A stretch of DNA of 64,000 bases from an uncultured Prochlorococcus sp. (GCA_902558895.1 CACEFS010000004.1:1-64000), one strand, 5' to 3'. Positions 12,481 through 24,070 are shown, numbered from the stretch's first letter. Program-made: numbers and translations. Notes: a model not told the origin generated them from the letters alone.

Positions 12481-12801
12481 TTATGGATTTTTCTCTAAAT
12501 CTTCCATAAGTTTTTGCTGCTCTTCTTTTGACAATGAGTTAAATTTTGTTTCTAGTTTATCATTAACAACTTTTTCATACTCTTTTCTATAACGCTTCCT
12601 TTGTTCCATAAAAGTCATTTTTCCATTTACAACTCTATAAACATAAGATGTTACCCAAGTAATAACAATCAAAATCAAGATACAACTTGATAGAGTAGTG
12701 GCTGTAAAATTATCGATGCCAATTTGCGGTGCAAATTCATAACTAATTAATCCTATTAATGAAATAAATAAACCTATTTGTATAACTTTTCCTTTAGTCA
12801 A
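12481..12801 (-). CDS. DUF3007-like membrane protein
   Basis: 106 aa, two TM segments, located next to ndhL as in other cyanobacteria. Confidence 0.7.
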   Translation of the reverse strand: MTKGKVIQIGLFISLIGLISYEFAPQIGIDNFTATTLSSCILILIVITWVTSYVYRVVNGKMTFMEQRKRYRKEYEKVVNDKLETKFNSLSKEEQQKLMEDLEKNP

Positions 12802-12805
12802 TTAT

Positions 12806-13039
12806 TTAACCTTTACCACTTCCTTTTAGTCTGAGATTTAAAAATGGAGAAAATAAAATTAAACCAGGGAAGAAAAGAAATACGAGGCCATAAATTCCTA
12901 ATCTTTCAAATTTGCCCATAATATTCCATCTATTATTCATCCAATAAAATAGGAACAATGGTATAACCAATAAATAGGTAGAAATAATTCCGATATAAGC
13001 GATCAAGGTAGCGAATGAATTATTGAAAAAACTTTCCAT
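12806..13039 (-). CDS. ndhL: NAD(P)H-quinone oxidoreductase subunit L
   Basis: 77 aa; [18 protein letters not shown]...[16 protein letters not shown]. Confidence 0.88.
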   Translation of the reverse strand: MESFFNNSFATLIAYIGIISTYLLVIPLFLFYWMNNRWNIMGKFERLGIYGLVFLFFPGLILFSPFLNLRLKGSGKG

Positions 13040-13119
13040 TTTTAATTTATGATTTCTTAGTTAAAACATAACAACTATTGGAAGTTATCGTCAGAACTAA
13101 AAATAAATAATTAAATAAT

Positions 13120-13204
13120 GGGAGTGGGGGGACTTGAACCCCCACGAGCTAAATCGCTCGACGGATTTTAAGTCCGGCGCGTCTACCAATTCCGCCACAC
13201 TCCC
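13120..13204 (-). tRNA. tRNA-Leu (anticodon TAA)
   Basis: 85 nt; minus strand GGGAGTGTGGCGGAATTGGTAGACGCGCCGGACTTAAAATCCGTCGAGC...GGTTCAAGTCCCCCCACTCCC; acceptor GGGAGTG/CACTCCC; type-II variable arm. Confidence 0.97.
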
Positions 13205-13303
13205 AAAGGAATTTGCGCTTTCTAATGGTAGCTGAAAGTAACCCATTTAACCAAGAAAAATTGGAATATTTACACTTTTAATTGTCAGATTAAATCAAAT
13301 TTT

Positions 13304-14353
13304 TTAATTTACTATACCTTCTACTTGCCATTGTAAAGTTTCACCTGCATGAAATGGTTTTATTTGTCCGACAATATTTTTTTCTTCAACAACATCAATA
13401 TATTCTTTAATTTTGTTAGGTCTAGAAACTAATTTTAATTTTTCTTTATTTGGTGGGATATTATAAAAATTAGGGCCATTCAAACTTGCAAACTTTTCAA
13501 AATTATCTAGAGCATCCTCCTCTTCGAAAACTGTTAAGTAGCTTTCTATTGCTACTGGCGAATTAAAAATGCCTGCACATCCACAAAAAGCCTTCCACTT
13601 CCAAAGGTGTGGAGCAGAGTCAGTCCCCAAGAAAAAACATTTTTTCCCACTTGTTGCCGCTCTCCTTAAAGCGAGTCTATTATTTTCCCTCTTAGCTACT
13701 GGTAAGCAGTAAAAATCACTATTTAAGCCTCCAAAAAACATTGCATTTCTATTTATATGCAAATGATGAGGAGTAATAGTAGCCCCAATATTATTTTCTT
13801 GCACAAAATCCACTGCGTAAGAGGTGGTTATATGTTCTAGAACGATTTTTAATTTTGGAAATCTTTTGGTTATTTGAGAAAGTTCTTTATCTATAAAAAC
13901 TTCTTCTCTATCGAATACATCTACTTCAGAATCAGTCACTTCCCCATGAATTAAAAGAGGCATTCCAAAATCTTGCATTAATTCAAAGATCTTGTATAGA
14001 TTTTCTATTTTCCTAACTCCATGACTAGAATTTGTTGTGGCATTAGCAGGATATAATTTTGCTGCAAAAAAAACATTATTTTTAAAACCATTAATTAGTT
14101 CCCCTTTATCAGTGTCATCTGTAAGATAAATTGTCATTAATGGTTCAAACTTAGAACTTTCTGGTAGCGCTTCAACAATAGATTTCCTATAAGAAATAGC
14201 GCTATTGATCGATGTTATGGGACTTTTAGTATTTGGCATAACAATGGCTCTTCCATAATATTCCGAAGTAAACTGAATGATATTTTTTAATACAAGACCT
14301 TCTCTTAAATGTAAATGCCAATCATCAGGTTTTATTATGTTTAAAGTCTTCAA
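13304..14353 (-). CDS. pyrC: Dihydroorotase (class II)
   Basis: KPDDWHLHLREG ... LFLGTDSAPH-type motifs. Confidence 0.96.
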   Translation of the reverse strand: MKTLNIIKPDDWHLHLREGLVLKNIIQFTSEYYGRAIVMPNTKSPITSINSAISYRKSIVEALPESSKFEPLMTIYLTDDTDKGELINGFKNNVFFAAKLYPANATTNSSHGVRKIENLYKIFELMQDFGMPLLIHGEVTDSEVDVFDREEVFIDKELSQITKRFPKLKIVLEHITTSYAVDFVQENNIGATITPHHLHINRNAMFFGGLNSDFYCLPVAKRENNRLALRRAATSGKKCFFLGTDSAPHLWKWKAFCGCAGIFNSPVAIESYLTVFEEEDALDNFEKFASLNGPNFYNIPPNKEKLKLVSRPNKIKEYIDVVEEKNIVGQIKPFHAGETLQWQVEGIVN

Positions 14354-14472
14354 AAATTTTTTCTATTTAATCAATTTTAACAGCAAATTTAAATTGACAA
14401 TAAATTATAGATTTTCGAGGATAGTTGTTAACCAATTATGAAATTTTTTATTATCTAAATTAAATCCTAAAT

Positions 14473-15552
14473 ATGAGTGATTTTTTATTTCCAATAATAG
14501 AAATATTTTTAGGCGTAGTTCTACTTTTTGCTGGAGGAGAGTTCTTTATTCAAGGAGCCATTTTTTTATCTTTAGTTTTAGGAATACCTCAAATAGTAAT
14601 TGGTTTGACAGTTGTTTCTCTTGGAACAAGCTCTCCTGAGTTGTTGGTAAGTTTGAGTTCAATTTTAAAAGGCAGTGATTCGCTTGCGGCAAGCAATGTT
14701 ATTGGAAGCAATATTTTTAATGTTCTCGTTGTTTTGGGTATAAGCTCATTGATAACACCTCTTAAAGTAAAAAGCAGAATAGTCAGAAGAGATGTGCCTC
14801 TTTTAATGGCAATTTCTTGTGCAGTTTGGGCTATGTCATCAACAGGCTTATTAACATTGCAAGCAGGGGTATTTCTAATATTTTGTTTAATCTTAAATAC
14901 AATATGGGAAATCAATACCATCAATGAAAAAGGAGAGGAGACAAAAGATGCTGAACCAGAGATAGAAGAATTAAAAGATAACTATAAATGGCAAATGAAT
15001 ATTTTACTAAAGTTAATAATGGGATTATTTCTTTTAAGCTTTGGTTCAAATATTTTAGTAAATGGTTCTCAAACGCTCGCTACTCTTTTGGGGGTAAATG
15101 AAATTGTTATTGGTTTAACTATCGTCGCAACTGGGACATCTTTACCAGAATTAGTAACTTCAATAATTGCTGCATTTAAAGGCAAAACAGATCTTGCGAT
15201 TGGGAATGTAATAGGAAGTAATTTACTCAATCAACTTTTAATCCTTGGAAGTTGCAGTATTTTTTCAGGATTTAAAGGTTTAGTAATTGAACAGAGTCTA
15301 ATAAAAGTTGACTTACCTTTTATGATTTTAACTACCTTTGCATGCTTACCAATTTTCTGGAGCAAAGGGAAAATTACAAGAATTGAAGGATTTTTTTTGC
15401 TTAATCTTTATATTTTCTACATTCTCGATAAGATACTTTTCCTGAATGAATTTAACTTCCTTTCTGAATTAAGGATAGGTTTATTTATTTACTTTGCATT
15501 ACTTATAGTTTTTCTGATTGTTCAAGAAAAATTAAAATTTTCTAATTCATAA
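14473..15552 (+). CDS. Calcium/sodium antiporter (CaCA family)
   Basis: Two repeats: VIGLTVVSLGTSSPELLVSL...GSNIFN and VIGLTIVATGTSLPELVTS...GSNLLNQ. Confidence 0.92.
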   Translation: MSDFLFPIIEIFLGVVLLFAGGEFFIQGAIFLSLVLGIPQIVIGLTVVSLGTSSPELLVSLSSILKGSDSLAASNVIGSNIFNVLVVLGISSLITPLKVKSRIVRRDVPLLMAISCAVWAMSSTGLLTLQAGVFLIFCLILNTIWEINTINEKGEETKDAEPEIEELKDNYKWQMNILLKLIMGLFLLSFGSNILVNGSQTLATLLGVNEIVIGLTIVATGTSLPELVTSIIAAFKGKTDLAIGNVIGSNLLNQLLILGSCSIFSGFKGLVIEQSLIKVDLPFMILTTFACLPIFWSKGKITRIEGFFLLNLYIFYILDKILFLNEFNFLSELRIGLFIYFALLIVFLIVQEKLKFSNS

Positions 15553-15554
15553 TT

Positions 15555-16919
15555 TTATCCATACATAGTCACAAATTCTTCTGAGATAGTTGGGTGCAAA
15601 GCCATAGTAATATCAAAGTCTTTTTTTGTTATCCCTGCATTTAATGAAATTGATACCATTTGAATAATCTCTGACGATGTTTCTCCAAACATATGACATC
15701 CTAGGACTTTGTCAGTTAGCTTATGAACTACAATCTTCAACATACATTTTGATTTATTCTTTTTAAAGGTATTAGACATAGGGGTAAATTTGCATTTGAA
15801 AATTTTTATATTTTTTTCGGAGTAAATCTCTCTAGCTCTTTTCTCACTTAAGCCAACTGTTGAAATTTCTGGAATAGTAAAAACGGCCTTAGGAATATAT
15901 TCATAATTTACTTTTCTTTTTTGATCATTAAAAAAATTATCCGAAAAAACTCTCCCTTGTTCTATTGCTACTGGAGTTAAGTTTGGCTTATTTATGATAT
16001 CGCCAACTGCAAAAATATTTGCGTTGCTTGTTTGATTAAGTTCATCGACATATAAATATTGGCCATCCATCTTTAGATTTAAAAAATCTAAATTTAAAGG
16101 CAAAAGATTTGGTTCTCTTCCTGTAGCAATAAGGATATTATTAGTTAGGAGTTTATCTCCTGAGTCTAGGGTAGATTCCAGATTTCCATTTACTTCTTTG
16201 ATAGAATTTAATTGAGTATTGGGGATTATATTGATTTCAGTAAAAGTAGGTGATTCCTCTAGGCATAAAGAAAGATCCTCATCAAAACCATTAAGTAAAT
16301 GTTGACCTCTAATTAATTGAGTTACTTCAGTACCTAAATTTCTGAAAATAGAAGCAAATTCACAAGCAATATATCCACCTCCTACTATTAATATTGATTT
16401 AGGAAACTTTTCTAATTCAAAAATATCATCACTAGTCCATGCCAAATCTACCCCAGGAATATTTAATTTCTTTGGTTTACCTCCAACTGAAATAAGAATT
16501 TTTTTTGAACTTATTTTGTTTTTAATTTTCTTTGTGTTTGAACAAATAATTGCTAATTCATTTTGAGTAATAAATCTTCCTATGCCTTCAAAAATAGTTA
16601 TATTCAATTTTTTTAAAGAATTTTTATGTAAATTACTTAATCTAGAAACCTCCTCTCTAACATTCTTCAACAAAATATTTGATTCAAAATTAATACCTTC
16701 ATTTTTTAATCCATATCCCTCAGAAGAATCCATATTTTTTTTACTTTTAGCTGCATAAACCATTAATTTCTTAGGCACACATCCCCTTATGACACAAGTT
16801 CCTCCTATTTGATTTGCTTCTATGATTGCGACTTTTGCGCCATAACTAGCTGCACGTTTAGCCGCCGCGAGTCCTCCAGATCCAGCGCCAACAACAATTA
16901 AATCAAATTCAAATTCCAA
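15555..16919 (-). CDS. gor: Glutathione-disulfide reductase
   Basis: GGTCVIRGCVPKKLMVYA redox-active disulfide, FAD/NAD domains. Confidence 0.92.
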   Translation of the reverse strand: MEFEFDLIVVGAGSGGLAAAKRAASYGAKVAIIEANQIGGTCVIRGCVPKKLMVYAAKSKKNMDSSEGYGLKNEGINFESNILLKNVREEVSRLSNLHKNSLKKLNITIFEGIGRFITQNELAIICSNTKKIKNKISSKKILISVGGKPKKLNIPGVDLAWTSDDIFELEKFPKSILIVGGGYIACEFASIFRNLGTEVTQLIRGQHLLNGFDEDLSLCLEESPTFTEINIIPNTQLNSIKEVNGNLESTLDSGDKLLTNNILIATGREPNLLPLNLDFLNLKMDGQYLYVDELNQTSNANIFAVGDIINKPNLTPVAIEQGRVFSDNFFNDQKRKVNYEYIPKAVFTIPEISTVGLSEKRAREIYSEKNIKIFKCKFTPMSNTFKKNKSKCMLKIVVHKLTDKVLGCHMFGETSSEIIQMVSISLNAGITKKDFDITMALHPTISEEFVTMYG

Positions 16920-16970
16920 GACTTTTTTTAATCAATTATTATAACGTTAGTTTATAGCTTGAATTAAATA

Positions 16971-18200
16971 ATGAATAGGATTTTGACATGGGATGATTTA
17001 AATAAATTTGAAGTTGAAGATTTTGATAGAGTCCATGGTATAAATAATTCCTACGCAAATTTAAGATTATTTGGACATAGTGAAAATGATGTATTAGTTA
17101 CCCTCTATAGGGATAGGCATTCTTGGTGTCCTTACTGTCAGAAGATATGGTTATGGCTTGAATTTAAGAAAATTCCATACAGAGTCAAGAAAATAAATAT
17201 GTTTTGCTACGGCCAAAAAGAAAGTTGGTTCCTTGAAAAAGTAAGATCGGGGAAATTACCTGCAATTGAATTTAAAGGGCAAGTTGTAACTGAAAGCGAC
17301 AATATTATAGCTTTTTTAGAAAATGAATTTGGAGCACTTGGATCTTTTATTACATCTAGTCACCTTATCAAAATTCGAGAGTTAGAAAGAGAAATTTTCA
17401 GATCCTGGTGTAATTGGCTCTGCCGGGAAAGCTTTAATTTTATAGATAACTCTTTTAGAAAAAAAAGATTTAAAGAATCCATTTCTAAACTCGATGAAAT
17501 CTTAAGCAGCTCAAAATCAGGGTTTGTTGATCCATCAGTTTCTAACACGGGTGATATAGAGCCTGGTGTTGGAGATATAATTTTTATTCCCTATATGGAG
17601 AGAATGAATGCATCACTTATTTATTATAAAGGGTTTAATTTAAGATCTAATTATCGTCATGTAGATAACTGGCTTACCCTTTTTGAGGGGACAAGTGCTT
17701 ATAGAGGCACTCAAGGAGATTTTCATACTCATTCTCATGATTTACCCCCACAAATGGGAGGATGCTATAAAGAAAGCAATGAACAACAGATTAATTTCTC
17801 AAAGCTAATAGATACTGGCGAGGGTCTAGGTAATTATGAATTAAATAAATTTTTTGATACAAAATGTTTCGCAAAAATTGCTCTTAAAAGAGTGATAAAG
17901 CATAAAGACAATTTACTAAAAGTAACCCCATACAATAAAGAATCCTTTGAGGAATCATTGAGATCAGCTTTGACCTATATGATCACAGGTGAAGTATTAA
18001 TCCCTAAAAAACTTTCAGGAATCTCTCTAAGATACTTAAAAAATAGAATCTCAGTTCCAAGAGATATGCCAATTATTTCAGCAAGGTTATTAAGGCAATC
18101 ATTAAATAAAATTGAATTGCTTAGTGATATCAATGAAATAGATACGATACCTTTCACGCATAGATATGATCAAGATCCTAGAAATTTTATTTCTAGTTAA
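16971..18200 (+). CDS. Glutathione S-transferase-like protein
   Basis: HSWCPYCQKIWLWLEFKKIPYRVKKINM thioredoxin-fold N-terminus. Confidence 0.82.
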   Translation: MNRILTWDDLNKFEVEDFDRVHGINNSYANLRLFGHSENDVLVTLYRDRHSWCPYCQKIWLWLEFKKIPYRVKKINMFCYGQKESWFLEKVRSGKLPAIEFKGQVVTESDNIIAFLENEFGALGSFITSSHLIKIRELEREIFRSWCNWLCRESFNFIDNSFRKKRFKESISKLDEILSSSKSGFVDPSVSNTGDIEPGVGDIIFIPYMERMNASLIYYKGFNLRSNYRHVDNWLTLFEGTSAYRGTQGDFHTHSHDLPPQMGGCYKESNEQQINFSKLIDTGEGLGNYELNKFFDTKCFAKIALKRVIKHKDNLLKVTPYNKESFEESLRSALTYMITGEVLIPKKLSGISLRYLKNRISVPRDMPIISARLLRQSLNKIELLSDINEIDTIPFTHRYDQDPRNFISS

Positions 18201-18208
18201 GATTAAAA

Positions 18209-19603
18209 CTATAAATTTTTTCTTGAATCTATTTGAAGTAAATCCCTTATCTTTTGAACTTGACTTGCAATATTAGGATCAATAGACAATTTTTTTTCAA
18301 CTTGCTCAATAGCATACATAACAGTTGTATGGTCTTTACCCCCAAACTCATCTCCAATTCTTGGTAGGCTTAGATCCGTTCCATGTCGCATAAGATACAT
18401 GCCTATTTGCCTAGCTTGACTTACTGGTTTTCTCCTGCTTGAACTAATCAATTCATCGGTAGAAACTTTAAAGAAATCTGACACTTTATCAATAACTTGT
18501 TTTGGAGTAACAACTACTCCAACACTATTCGGATCAAGCATTGGAGCAATTGATTGGACTGTCATAGGCAAGCCTGTTATTGATGCAAATGCAACAGCCC
18601 TCGTAAATGCTCCTTCCAGTTCTCTAATATTAGAAGTGAATCTTCCTGCTATAAATTGAATTAAATCTCTTGGAAGACTCATCCTCTCTTGTTCTGCCTT
18701 TTTTTGAAGGATGGCTGTTCTAGTCTCAAGGTCAGGTGGTTGAATATCTGCAGTCATACCCATTGAGAACCTAGAAATTAATCTCTCTTGAATTCCCGAC
18801 AATTGATTTGGAGGTCTATCACTTGCAATTACTATTTGACTTCCTGATTCGTGAAGAGCGTTAAATGTATGAAAGAATTCTTCCTGTGTATACTCTTTTC
18901 CTTCTAAGAACTGTATATCGTCTATTAAAATCAAATCTACATTTCTATATTTATCTCGAATAGCTGTCATTCCATCTCTACGAATACCACTAATAACATC
19001 ATTAGTAAAAGTCTCTGTAGATACATATTTAACTTTTGCTTCTGGATCTATTTCTACTCGATAATGGCCTATTGCCTGCATTAAATGTGTTTTACCGAGA
19101 CCTACTCCACCACAAATAAATAATGGATTAAATTCTCTCCCAGGTGATTCGGCAACTGCCAAAGCCGCGGCATGAGCCAACCTACTATTTGGACCTACAA
19201 CAAATCTTTTAAAGACGTAGCGCAAATTTAGACCGTTGGAATTTTTAGATCGATTTTTTGAAGAAATATCTTGACTATTATTAAGTAATGATTTTGTTTT
19301 ATAATTTACGATTTGTTCATCTACGCTCTCTTTATTTTTTAGATCTCCGCTAATATTTGTTTCAGACTTAAAAACAACTTTTACCTCATGGCCGCATATT
19401 TCTTTTGCAGCCTTTTCGATAGTTTGACAATAATTCTTTCTTAACCAATCACTGGAAAATGTATTAGGAGCAGTTAAGGTTAATAAGCCATTTTCAAAAC
19501 AATTAAATTTAGCAGGCCTTATCCATGTTTCAAATGAAGGCTTACTTAAAGTTTTTTGAAGTGAAAGTTGAACTTCCGCCCAAATAGGATTAATTGCTTG
19601 CAA
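18209..19603 (-). CDS. dnaA: Chromosomal replication initiator protein DnaA
   Basis: Walker [18 protein letters not shown]-terminal [18 protein letters not shown]. Confidence 0.98.
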   Translation of the reverse strand: MQAINPIWAEVQLSLQKTLSKPSFETWIRPAKFNCFENGLLTLTAPNTFSSDWLRKNYCQTIEKAAKEICGHEVKVVFKSETNISGDLKNKESVDEQIVNYKTKSLLNNSQDISSKNRSKNSNGLNLRYVFKRFVVGPNSRLAHAAALAVAESPGREFNPLFICGGVGLGKTHLMQAIGHYRVEIDPEAKVKYVSTETFTNDVISGIRRDGMTAIRDKYRNVDLILIDDIQFLEGKEYTQEEFFHTFNALHESGSQIVIASDRPPNQLSGIQERLISRFSMGMTADIQPPDLETRTAILQKKAEQERMSLPRDLIQFIAGRFTSNIRELEGAFTRAVAFASITGLPMTVQSIAPMLDPNSVGVVVTPKQVIDKVSDFFKVSTDELISSSRRKPVSQARQIGMYLMRHGTDLSLPRIGDEFGGKDHTTVMYAIEQVEKKLSIDPNIASQVQKIRDLLQIDSRKNL

Positions 19604-19771
19604 AATTTTATTCTCTAGATTATTAATCTAGTTGGAATTTAATAATTGGCCATTAGGAAATCACAAGATCACGACAAATTTAAAATTACTTAACAAAGCA
19701 TCCTAAAAATTTATTAAGAAAAATTTTATTTTTTTTATAGGCATATAATTATTTTAAATCGCATTAAATTA

Positions 19772-20407
19772 TTGGATAAAGCATTACTTATTATCATGGC
19801 GAAATGGCATGGTTTTGGAAGATGCAAAACAAGATTATCTAAAGATATAGGTAAAAGTAATTCTGCAAAGGTTCAAAGTGTAATGACCAAACACACTATT
19901 TCAGTCGCAAAATTTCTGCAAGAAAATAAACTAATTGATATTTCTGTTGCTATATCAGGTTTGGGGGTAAGTAATTGTAGAAGATGGGCTAGAGAATTGG
20001 GCATCAAAAAATTTCATTTACAGGGGAAAGGCTGCTTGGGAGAAAAAATGAAACGTCAAATAATTATCAACAAAAAATTTTGTGCAAGACATAAGATCAA
20101 AAATATTATTTTTATTGGTACTGACCTTCCAGATTTATGCCATCAAGATTTATTGAATACTCTAGAAGAGCTTCAACAAAATGATCTTATTTTAGGACCA
20201 TCTAATGATGGAGGATATTGGCTTATTGGTTTATCAGAAAAAATAATGTCATCTCATATATATTTACCTTTTATCAACATAAATTGGGGATCAGAAAATG
20301 TTCTTCAAAATACAATTGATAATTTTGCTTCTACAAAATTAAAATATAAGTTTTTAGATAAAAAAATAGATATAGATACAATTATTGATATTGATAATAG
20401 AGAGTAA
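19772..20407 (+). CDS. DUF2064 / TIGR04282-type glycosyltransferase
   Basis: FGRCKTRL, GTDLPDL, GPSNDGGYWLIGL motifs; start is a TTG. Confidence 0.85.
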   Translation: MDKALLIIMAKWHGFGRCKTRLSKDIGKSNSAKVQSVMTKHTISVAKFLQENKLIDISVAISGLGVSNCRRWARELGIKKFHLQGKGCLGEKMKRQIIINKKFCARHKIKNIIFIGTDLPDLCHQDLLNTLEELQQNDLILGPSNDGGYWLIGLSEKIMSSHIYLPFININWGSENVLQNTIDNFASTKLKYKFLDKKIDIDTIIDIDNRE

Positions 20408-20412
20408 TCGAC

Positions 20413-21096
20413 TTGTCAAAAATCTCAATTATCATTCCAACTATTAATGAAGCTAATAATTTGCCATTATTGCTTTCAGACTTGTCAAGTATTCAGAAAG
20501 AAGGTGAAATCATAATTGTTGATTGTGGAAGTGAAGATAAAACTATTGATATAGCAAATATTTATGGAGCGAGAATATTTATATCCAAAGAAAGGAATCG
20601 AGGTTTACAATTAGATATTGGAGCAAAAAACTCAGAAGGAGAGTGGCTCATATTTTTACATGCAGACACAAGATTATCTGATGATTGGTTTAAAAAAATA
20701 AATTCTTTTTTAAAGGGTAACAAGAATAGTATTTACTATTTTGAATTCAAAATTAATCACAAAAAGATAATTTATAGAGTCCTCGAAATTCTCGTTAATT
20801 TTAGAAGTAAATTTTTTAAACAACCGTATGGTGATCAAGGTTTAATAATTCATAGAACTACCTATTTTAAGAATAATGGTTTTAGAAAGATACCTTTGAT
20901 GGAAGATGTAGATTTTTTAAGGAGATTAAATAAAAAAGATTTAAAACCATTAAATTTTCCTATTTTTATAAGTTCAAGAAAATGGGAAAGGACTAATATT
21001 ATTCTCCAAGCAATTAAGAACTGGCACTTTAGAAGAAGATGGTTAAAAGGCGAATCGTTAAAATCTATATATTCTGACTACTACAAAAATGATTAA
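20413..21096 (+). CDS. Family 2 glycosyltransferase (TIGR04283-type)
   Basis: ISIIIPTINEANNLPLLLSDL, VDCGSEDKT, ADTRL, EDVDFLRRL. Confidence 0.88.
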   Translation: MSKISIIIPTINEANNLPLLLSDLSSIQKEGEIIIVDCGSEDKTIDIANIYGARIFISKERNRGLQLDIGAKNSEGEWLIFLHADTRLSDDWFKKINSFLKGNKNSIYYFEFKINHKKIIYRVLEILVNFRSKFFKQPYGDQGLIIHRTTYFKNNGFRKIPLMEDVDFLRRLNKKDLKPLNFPIFISSRKWERTNIILQAIKNWHFRRRWLKGESLKSIYSDYYKND

Positions 21097-21623
21097 TTTG
21101 CATACCAAAAAGCACATTTAGAGCCTCTAGGTTCTAATATCCAACCTTGTCTTTTGTAAAATGAAACCACTTCAGCATCAGCAAAAAGGGTTACTTTAGA
21201 AATCCCAATATTTTTCAATTCTTTTAGGACATATTTCATTAACTCTTTCCCCAATCCAAGTCCTTGATAAACAGGGTTAATAGCCACATCCCAAACTGTT
21301 GCTTCTAGAATTCCATCGCCAGTGCATCTTGCAAATCCTACTAGTCTGGGGAATTTATCATCATGACGCCATAACCCAACTACCAAAATACTGAAATCTA
21401 ACGCTCTTTTTACCCTCCTTATAGGTCTTCTGCTCCAACCAACAGTTTGCAAAAGTTGATCCAATTCTATAAGATCTAAATCTTTATTTTTACTACATAC
21501 AAATATTTCTTCTTTAGTTGTTTGAGTGAACTCATAAGAATTTAAACCATAGAGATCTATTAGCTCTTCTCTAGATATACTGTTTGATTTTTTTATTATA
21601 GATCCTTGGTTTCTAAAAATCAT
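21093..21623 (-). CDS. GNAT family N-acetyltransferase
   Basis: NPVYQGLGLGKELMKYVLKELKNIG acetyl-CoA binding motif. Confidence 0.9.
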   Translation of the reverse strand: MIFRNQGSIIKKSNSISREELIDLYGLNSYEFTQTTKEEIFVCSKNKDLDLIELDQLLQTVGWSRRPIRRVKRALDFSILVVGLWRHDDKFPRLVGFARCTGDGILEATVWDVAINPVYQGLGLGKELMKYVLKELKNIGISKVTLFADAEVVSFYKRQGWILEPRGSKCAFWYAN

Positions 21624-23419
21624 TAAAAATTCACGAATCCTTTTTGTTGAAGCTCAGAGAGCTGAAAATATAAACCCTTTTTCAGTCTCAATTCACTATG
21701 TGTTCCCTCTTCAACTAATGATCCCCCTTTTAAGACTAAAATTTTATCAGAACGTTCAATAGTTGCTAATCTGTGAGCTATTACTAATGCTGTTCTTTTT
21801 GACAGAATTCTCTCAAGATCTTTCTGCAAAGTAGCCTCTGTAGAGGGATCCATAAATGCTGTTGCTTCGTCCATTATTAAAACAACAGGATTTCTAATCG
21901 CTACTCGAGCTACTGAAAGAAGTTGTCTCTCTCCAGAAGAGAGATTTCCCCCTCTTTCTCTTAGAAAGGTGTTCAAACCTTCTGGTAATTTTTTTAGCAA
22001 ATTATCTAACCCTAATTCGTTACAAATATTTTCTAATTCAAGATTGTCTAAATTCGAATTTAGCTTTAAATTATCTGCGACATTTCCACTAAAGATAAAG
22101 GTATCTTGCAAAACTACTCCCAACATATTTCTAAGAGTTGAAATAGGAATATCTTTGATATCTATATCATCGATTAAAATTTGGCCTGATTGAGGTTCAT
22201 ACAATCTACATAATAGTCTTATTATGGTCGTCTTACCTGAACCAGTTGGCCCAACAAAAGCCACATGCTCTCCAGGATCGATCTTGAAAGATAAATTCCT
22301 TATAATGTGCTCTCCCTCGTTATAGAAAAAATTAACATTCTTGAACTCAATTTTGCCCTTAAATTTTTTATTTTTATTTTTAGCATTTTCTAAAAAATGT
22401 TTTGCAGAAGTAGAGTCCTTAATCTGTATTTCTTCATCCAATAATTCGTTTATTCTTTCTACAGCTGTTAAACCTCCTTGTATTTGAGTAAATCTTTCTG
22501 CAAGCTGCCTTAAAGGTTCAAAAAGTCTTTGGGAATATAAAATAAAAGTTGTTAATGTTCCTAATCCAATATTTCCAGAGGTGACAAGATATCCTCCAAC
22601 AGCCAAAACCAAAGAAACTGCAGCAAGAGAAATCCATTCTATAAATGCCGAAATACTACTGTCATAAAATATTGTTCCATTAACTGCTTTCTTATAAGCA
22701 ACTCCGGTTTTGGAAAATTTCCTGCTATTAAAAGCCTCTCTTCTGAACATCTGAACGACTTCTAAACCTTGAAGATTCTCTTGAAAATCAGAGTTGAGTT
22801 GAGACAATTCTTCCCTTACTTGATAATTGGCTCTTCTATAACGTTTTTGAAGCCATATAATAAAATATGAAACTGGGATTTGAGTCAAAAGTAATAAGAT
22901 GGCAAGCCCTCTATCAATTGACAGCATTGTCAAAGAAATTACTATCAGACTGACGAAGTCAGCAATGACTCCAACTGCCCCACTACCAAAAACCTCGGAT
23001 AAAGCATCAACATCATTTGTTAATCTCGTTAATAATTTCCCCACTGGCATTTTATCGTGATACTTAAGAGATAAAGATATTGAATGATCAAAAAGTTCTC
23101 TTCTTATTCTTGCTGTCAAACGTTGTCCCACTGCTTGGATATTGTAAGTTTGGTATCCCTGCAGAACTAATCTGAAAAATACAGTTGTAAATAAAGTTAG
23201 GATTATGGCATTTATTGACTGCCCAAAGAAAGTTTTACTTAGCCAAACATCTGTAGTTTCGTTCTTAAGAATTGTAATTGCTTGACCAACTAATAATGGT
23301 TGAATAGCTCCAGAGAAAGAAACAGGTAACAACACTATCAAGATTAGATAGATTGTTTTTTTATCATTTGTTAAATATTTACCTAACTTTTTAATCCTTC
23401 TAAAATCTTTAAAAAACAT
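21623..23419 (-). CDS. ABC transporter, fused permease/ATPase (MsbA/MdlB-like)
   Basis: GPTGSGKTTIIRLL, LSSGERQLLSVARVAIRNPVVLIMDEATAFMD. Confidence 0.94.
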   Translation of the reverse strand: MFFKDFRRIKKLGKYLTNDKKTIYLILIVLLPVSFSGAIQPLLVGQAITILKNETTDVWLSKTFFGQSINAIILTLFTTVFFRLVLQGYQTYNIQAVGQRLTARIRRELFDHSISLSLKYHDKMPVGKLLTRLTNDVDALSEVFGSGAVGVIADFVSLIVISLTMLSIDRGLAILLLLTQIPVSYFIIWLQKRYRRANYQVREELSQLNSDFQENLQGLEVVQMFRREAFNSRKFSKTGVAYKKAVNGTIFYDSSISAFIEWISLAAVSLVLAVGGYLVTSGNIGLGTLTTFILYSQRLFEPLRQLAERFTQIQGGLTAVERINELLDEEIQIKDSTSAKHFLENAKNKNKKFKGKIEFKNVNFFYNEGEHIIRNLSFKIDPGEHVAFVGPTGSGKTTIIRLLCRLYEPQSGQILIDDIDIKDIPISTLRNMLGVVLQDTFIFSGNVADNLKLNSNLDNLELENICNELGLDNLLKKLPEGLNTFLRERGGNLSSGERQLLSVARVAIRNPVVLIMDEATAFMDPSTEATLQKDLERILSKRTALVIAHRLATIERSDKILVLKGGSLVEEGTHSELRLKKGLYFQLSELQQKGFVNF

Positions 23420-23431
23420 TTAGCTAATCTT

Positions 23432-24070
23432 CTATAAAGCATTAGTTAATTCTATTGATAAAATAGTATCTTTGAGATGATTATCATCTAACCTCATAGC
23501 TAAAGGATTTCCAATTAGTCTTGCAGTCGAGTAATAAAGATCATCTATTTTAATTAAACCATTCTCTTTAAGAGTCTTTCCAGTTGCGACCAAATCAACT
23601 ATTGCTTCTGCCATATCTGTAATAGGACCAAGTTCGACTGATCCTGTCAAATGTACTATTTCTACAGGAATATTTAATTCTTCAAAATAAGATCTTGCTG
23701 TTTTTATAAATTTACTTGCTACTTTACAATTCGCTGGGAGATCAGTTGGTTTAGAATATTTGCTATTTTTCTTAACCGCCAACGACATATGACAACCACC
23801 AAATCCTAAATCTAATAACTTTGCGACTTTTAATTCAGATTCTCGTAAAACGTCATATCCAACAATACCCAAATCAGCCTGACCATAACTTACATAAACA
23901 GGCACATCTCCATTTCTTACTAATAAAGCTTTTGCCCGTTTGCAATTTGATTCAAAGGTTAATGATCTATTATTTTCGTCCAAGGCTTCAGAGAAATCTA
24001 ACCCAGCTCTTTTAAAAGTTGAAATTGAATCTTTTAACAGAGCTCCTTTTGGTAAAGCTATAGTAAACAT
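23432..24070 (-). CDS. hisG: ATP phosphoribosyltransferase catalytic subunit (short form)
   Basis: 212 aa; [30 protein letters not shown]. Confidence 0.96.
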   Translation of the reverse strand: MFTIALPKGALLKDSISTFKRAGLDFSEALDENNRSLTFESNCKRAKALLVRNGDVPVYVSYGQADLGIVGYDVLRESELKVAKLLDLGFGGCHMSLAVKKNSKYSKPTDLPANCKVASKFIKTARSYFEELNIPVEIVHLTGSVELGPITDMAEAIVDLVATGKTLKENGLIKIDDLYYSTARLIGNPLAMRLDDNHLKDTILSIELTNAL

